Shown here in pieces: positions 43,071 through 43,973 of a stretch of 43,973 nucleotides of DNA (positions within the stretch are counted from its first letter, which is position 1; every line of letters starts with the position of its first letter). The position numbers and the translations under genes were made by a program. The DNA comes from Candidatus Aminicenans sakinawicola JGI OTU-1 (lineage in GTDB: Bacteria; Acidobacteriota; Aminicenantia; Aminicenantales; Aminicenantaceae), in contig AWNV01000018.1 in assembly GCA_000493965.1 (NCBI GenBank), positions 1 to 43,973 on the forward strand. The letters run 5' to 3'. Under the pieces are notes generated by a model that was not told the origin of the DNA, did no database searches, and worked only from the letters and a program-made list of their open reading frames with translations.

Positions 43071-43973
43071 ATGGAATCGGAAATTTGGAGAATACAAACC
43101 GAAAGAATAGGCACTCTTGAGTCTTTTAGATCTGAGAGAGACATGGAGTCGTTTCTTATGAGCAATCCCGCTGTTTTAGGTTGCTGGGATCCTCGATCGA
43201 AAATACCTAAGCCAACTTTGTTGAAACAACAAATAAATCTAAAATTAGAAGGAGATATTGGAAAGATTGATTTAATTGGTATTGGAAACAGGGAAGGAGA
43301 TTTTGAGCTACGAATATTTGAGTTGAAGCCAGGTGATATCGACTTAAATGCTGTGAATCAACTGAATTGGTACTTGAAGGCCTGGGAGAAAGATGTCGAG
43401 GCAAGAAAAATCGTCAGGGCCGAAGTATTAAAACTTAGATTACAAGGTGTAGATGAAGACTCTTTGGATAGTCTAATAAACAATCCAGTAGGAGTTTTGG
43501 TGGGGTCAAAATTTCTTCCAGAATCGATTTCAAAGGCAAGCAAGCTTGGTATTCGAGGTCTTCGCATTGCACGGTTTAAAGCTGAAGCAAGGGCTGAATA
43601 CTATGTAATAGTCGAAGACCAGATTGGTGATGTAATGATAAAGCGATTCTGGAGCTGGAAGGAGCTCGTTGACGCCGGCTTAATAGGACAGTCAGATGAA
43701 TTCAGTATTTCGCATGGGGATGTCAAATTGATAGCAAAGCCAGATCCAAAATATTTGGATTATTCCTGGAAATATCTTATCTTTAATGAGGATTCGGCAA
43801 AGAGGCTGATTGATATAGAGGAGAAGATTCGGGAAAAAGCCGGAGATTATGAGCGGAAGTGGCTGGATAAAGAATTCGATAATTTGAAAAAAGGGAAAGG
43901 CATGGTTATTACACATGCTTCTGTTTTGTTTTATTTCGCCTTTGGCGGTCCTTATCCGTCATGCTACTGGACT
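43071..43973 (+). CDS. Predicted NucS-like PD-(D/E)XK nuclease, 3' end outside window
   Basis: An open frame of 301 codons runs from ATG 43071 (AGGAG 9 nt upstream) to the window end without a stop. The N-terminal helix 'RDMESFLMSNPAVLG' and the core D67 in 'KIDLIGIG', then 'RIFELKPGD' with E84-x-K86 and the following helix 'AVNQLNWYL' match the NucS/RecB-like family of DNA-end nucleases. The remainder ('ARAEYYVIVEDQIGD', 'KYLIFNEDSAKRL') is unrecognised. It is the fourth distinct predicted nuclease of this type in the right half of the window, and is probably in the same transcription unit as the gene at 42030. Confidence 0.7.
   Translation, partial: MESEIWRIQTERIGTLESFRSERDMESFLMSNPAVLGCWDPRSKIPKPTLLKQQINLKLEGDIGKIDLIGIGNREGDFELRIFELKPGDIDLNAVNQLNWYLKAWEKDVEARKIVRAEVLKLRLQGVDEDSLDSLINNPVGVLVGSKFLPESISKASKLGIRGLRIARFKAEARAEYYVIVEDQIGDVMIKRFWSWKELVDAGLIGQSDEFSISHGDVKLIAKPDPKYLDYSWKYLIFNEDSAKRLIDIEEKIREKAGDYERKWLDKEFDNLKKGKGMVITHASVLFYFAFGGPYPSCYWT

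Overview
The window comes from an AT-rich bacterial chromosome, probably Gram-negative: it has a branched-chain amino-acid type ABC importer with a lipoprotein-like binding protein, and a secreted Deg-type protease. There is no rRNA or housekeeping marker, so I do not name a phylum. Most of it looks like accessory DNA: restriction, nuclease and repair genes, remnants of genes, and a truncated tRNA. I saw no integrase or transposase.

Region 1 (about 67-14908, all minus strand) is one long, tightly packed gene run. It starts with a complete Liv-type importer (livG, livF, livH, livM and a periplasmic binding protein). A PLP fold-type II dehydratase-like enzyme and a class I SAM methyltransferase follow. 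After these come six signalling-like proteins: a 709-residue protein ending in a degenerate GHKL ATPase-like domain, two large proteins opening with receiver-like domains, an 847-residue receiver-HD phosphohydrolase fusion, a small receiver-like protein and a canonical CheY-like receiver. Overlapping stops and starts suggest coordinated translation. My inference is that an imported or modified small molecule feeds a divergent phosphorelay whose output is an HD hydrolase. This is the best candidate in the window for an undescribed system.

Region 2 (14909-16628) is mostly non-coding. It holds a 17-bp inverted repeat pair enclosing about 1 kb, one small membrane protein gene, a five-copy array of 40/41-bp units each centred on a dyad, and a good sigma-70-type promoter for the next gene.

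Region 3 (16629-31287) is a defence and repair island. It contains an HNH endonuclease, a type III restriction-modification pair (res, mod), a DUF488 protein with a conserved-looking partner, a truncated second copy of the mod 5' end, a Vsr / MORC-like ATPase / C5 methyltransferase module, RadC, and a UvrD-like helicase fused to a RecB-like nuclease with a Cys cluster. An attC-like fold lies at the 3' end of vsr.

Region 4 (31288-34782) holds a UDG-superfamily-like gene, two decayed gene fragments, a predicted PD-(D/E)XK nuclease and a 3' fragment of tRNA-Arg(ACG), which is a plausible old integration site.

Region 5 (34783-43973) holds a GmrSD-type protein fused to an AlbA_2/Schlafen-like domain, three more distinct predicted PD-(D/E)XK nucleases (the last runs off the window), a C-terminal remnant of a nuclease paralogue, a duplicated 106-residue gene, and a frameshifted Deg9-like protease between the two copies.
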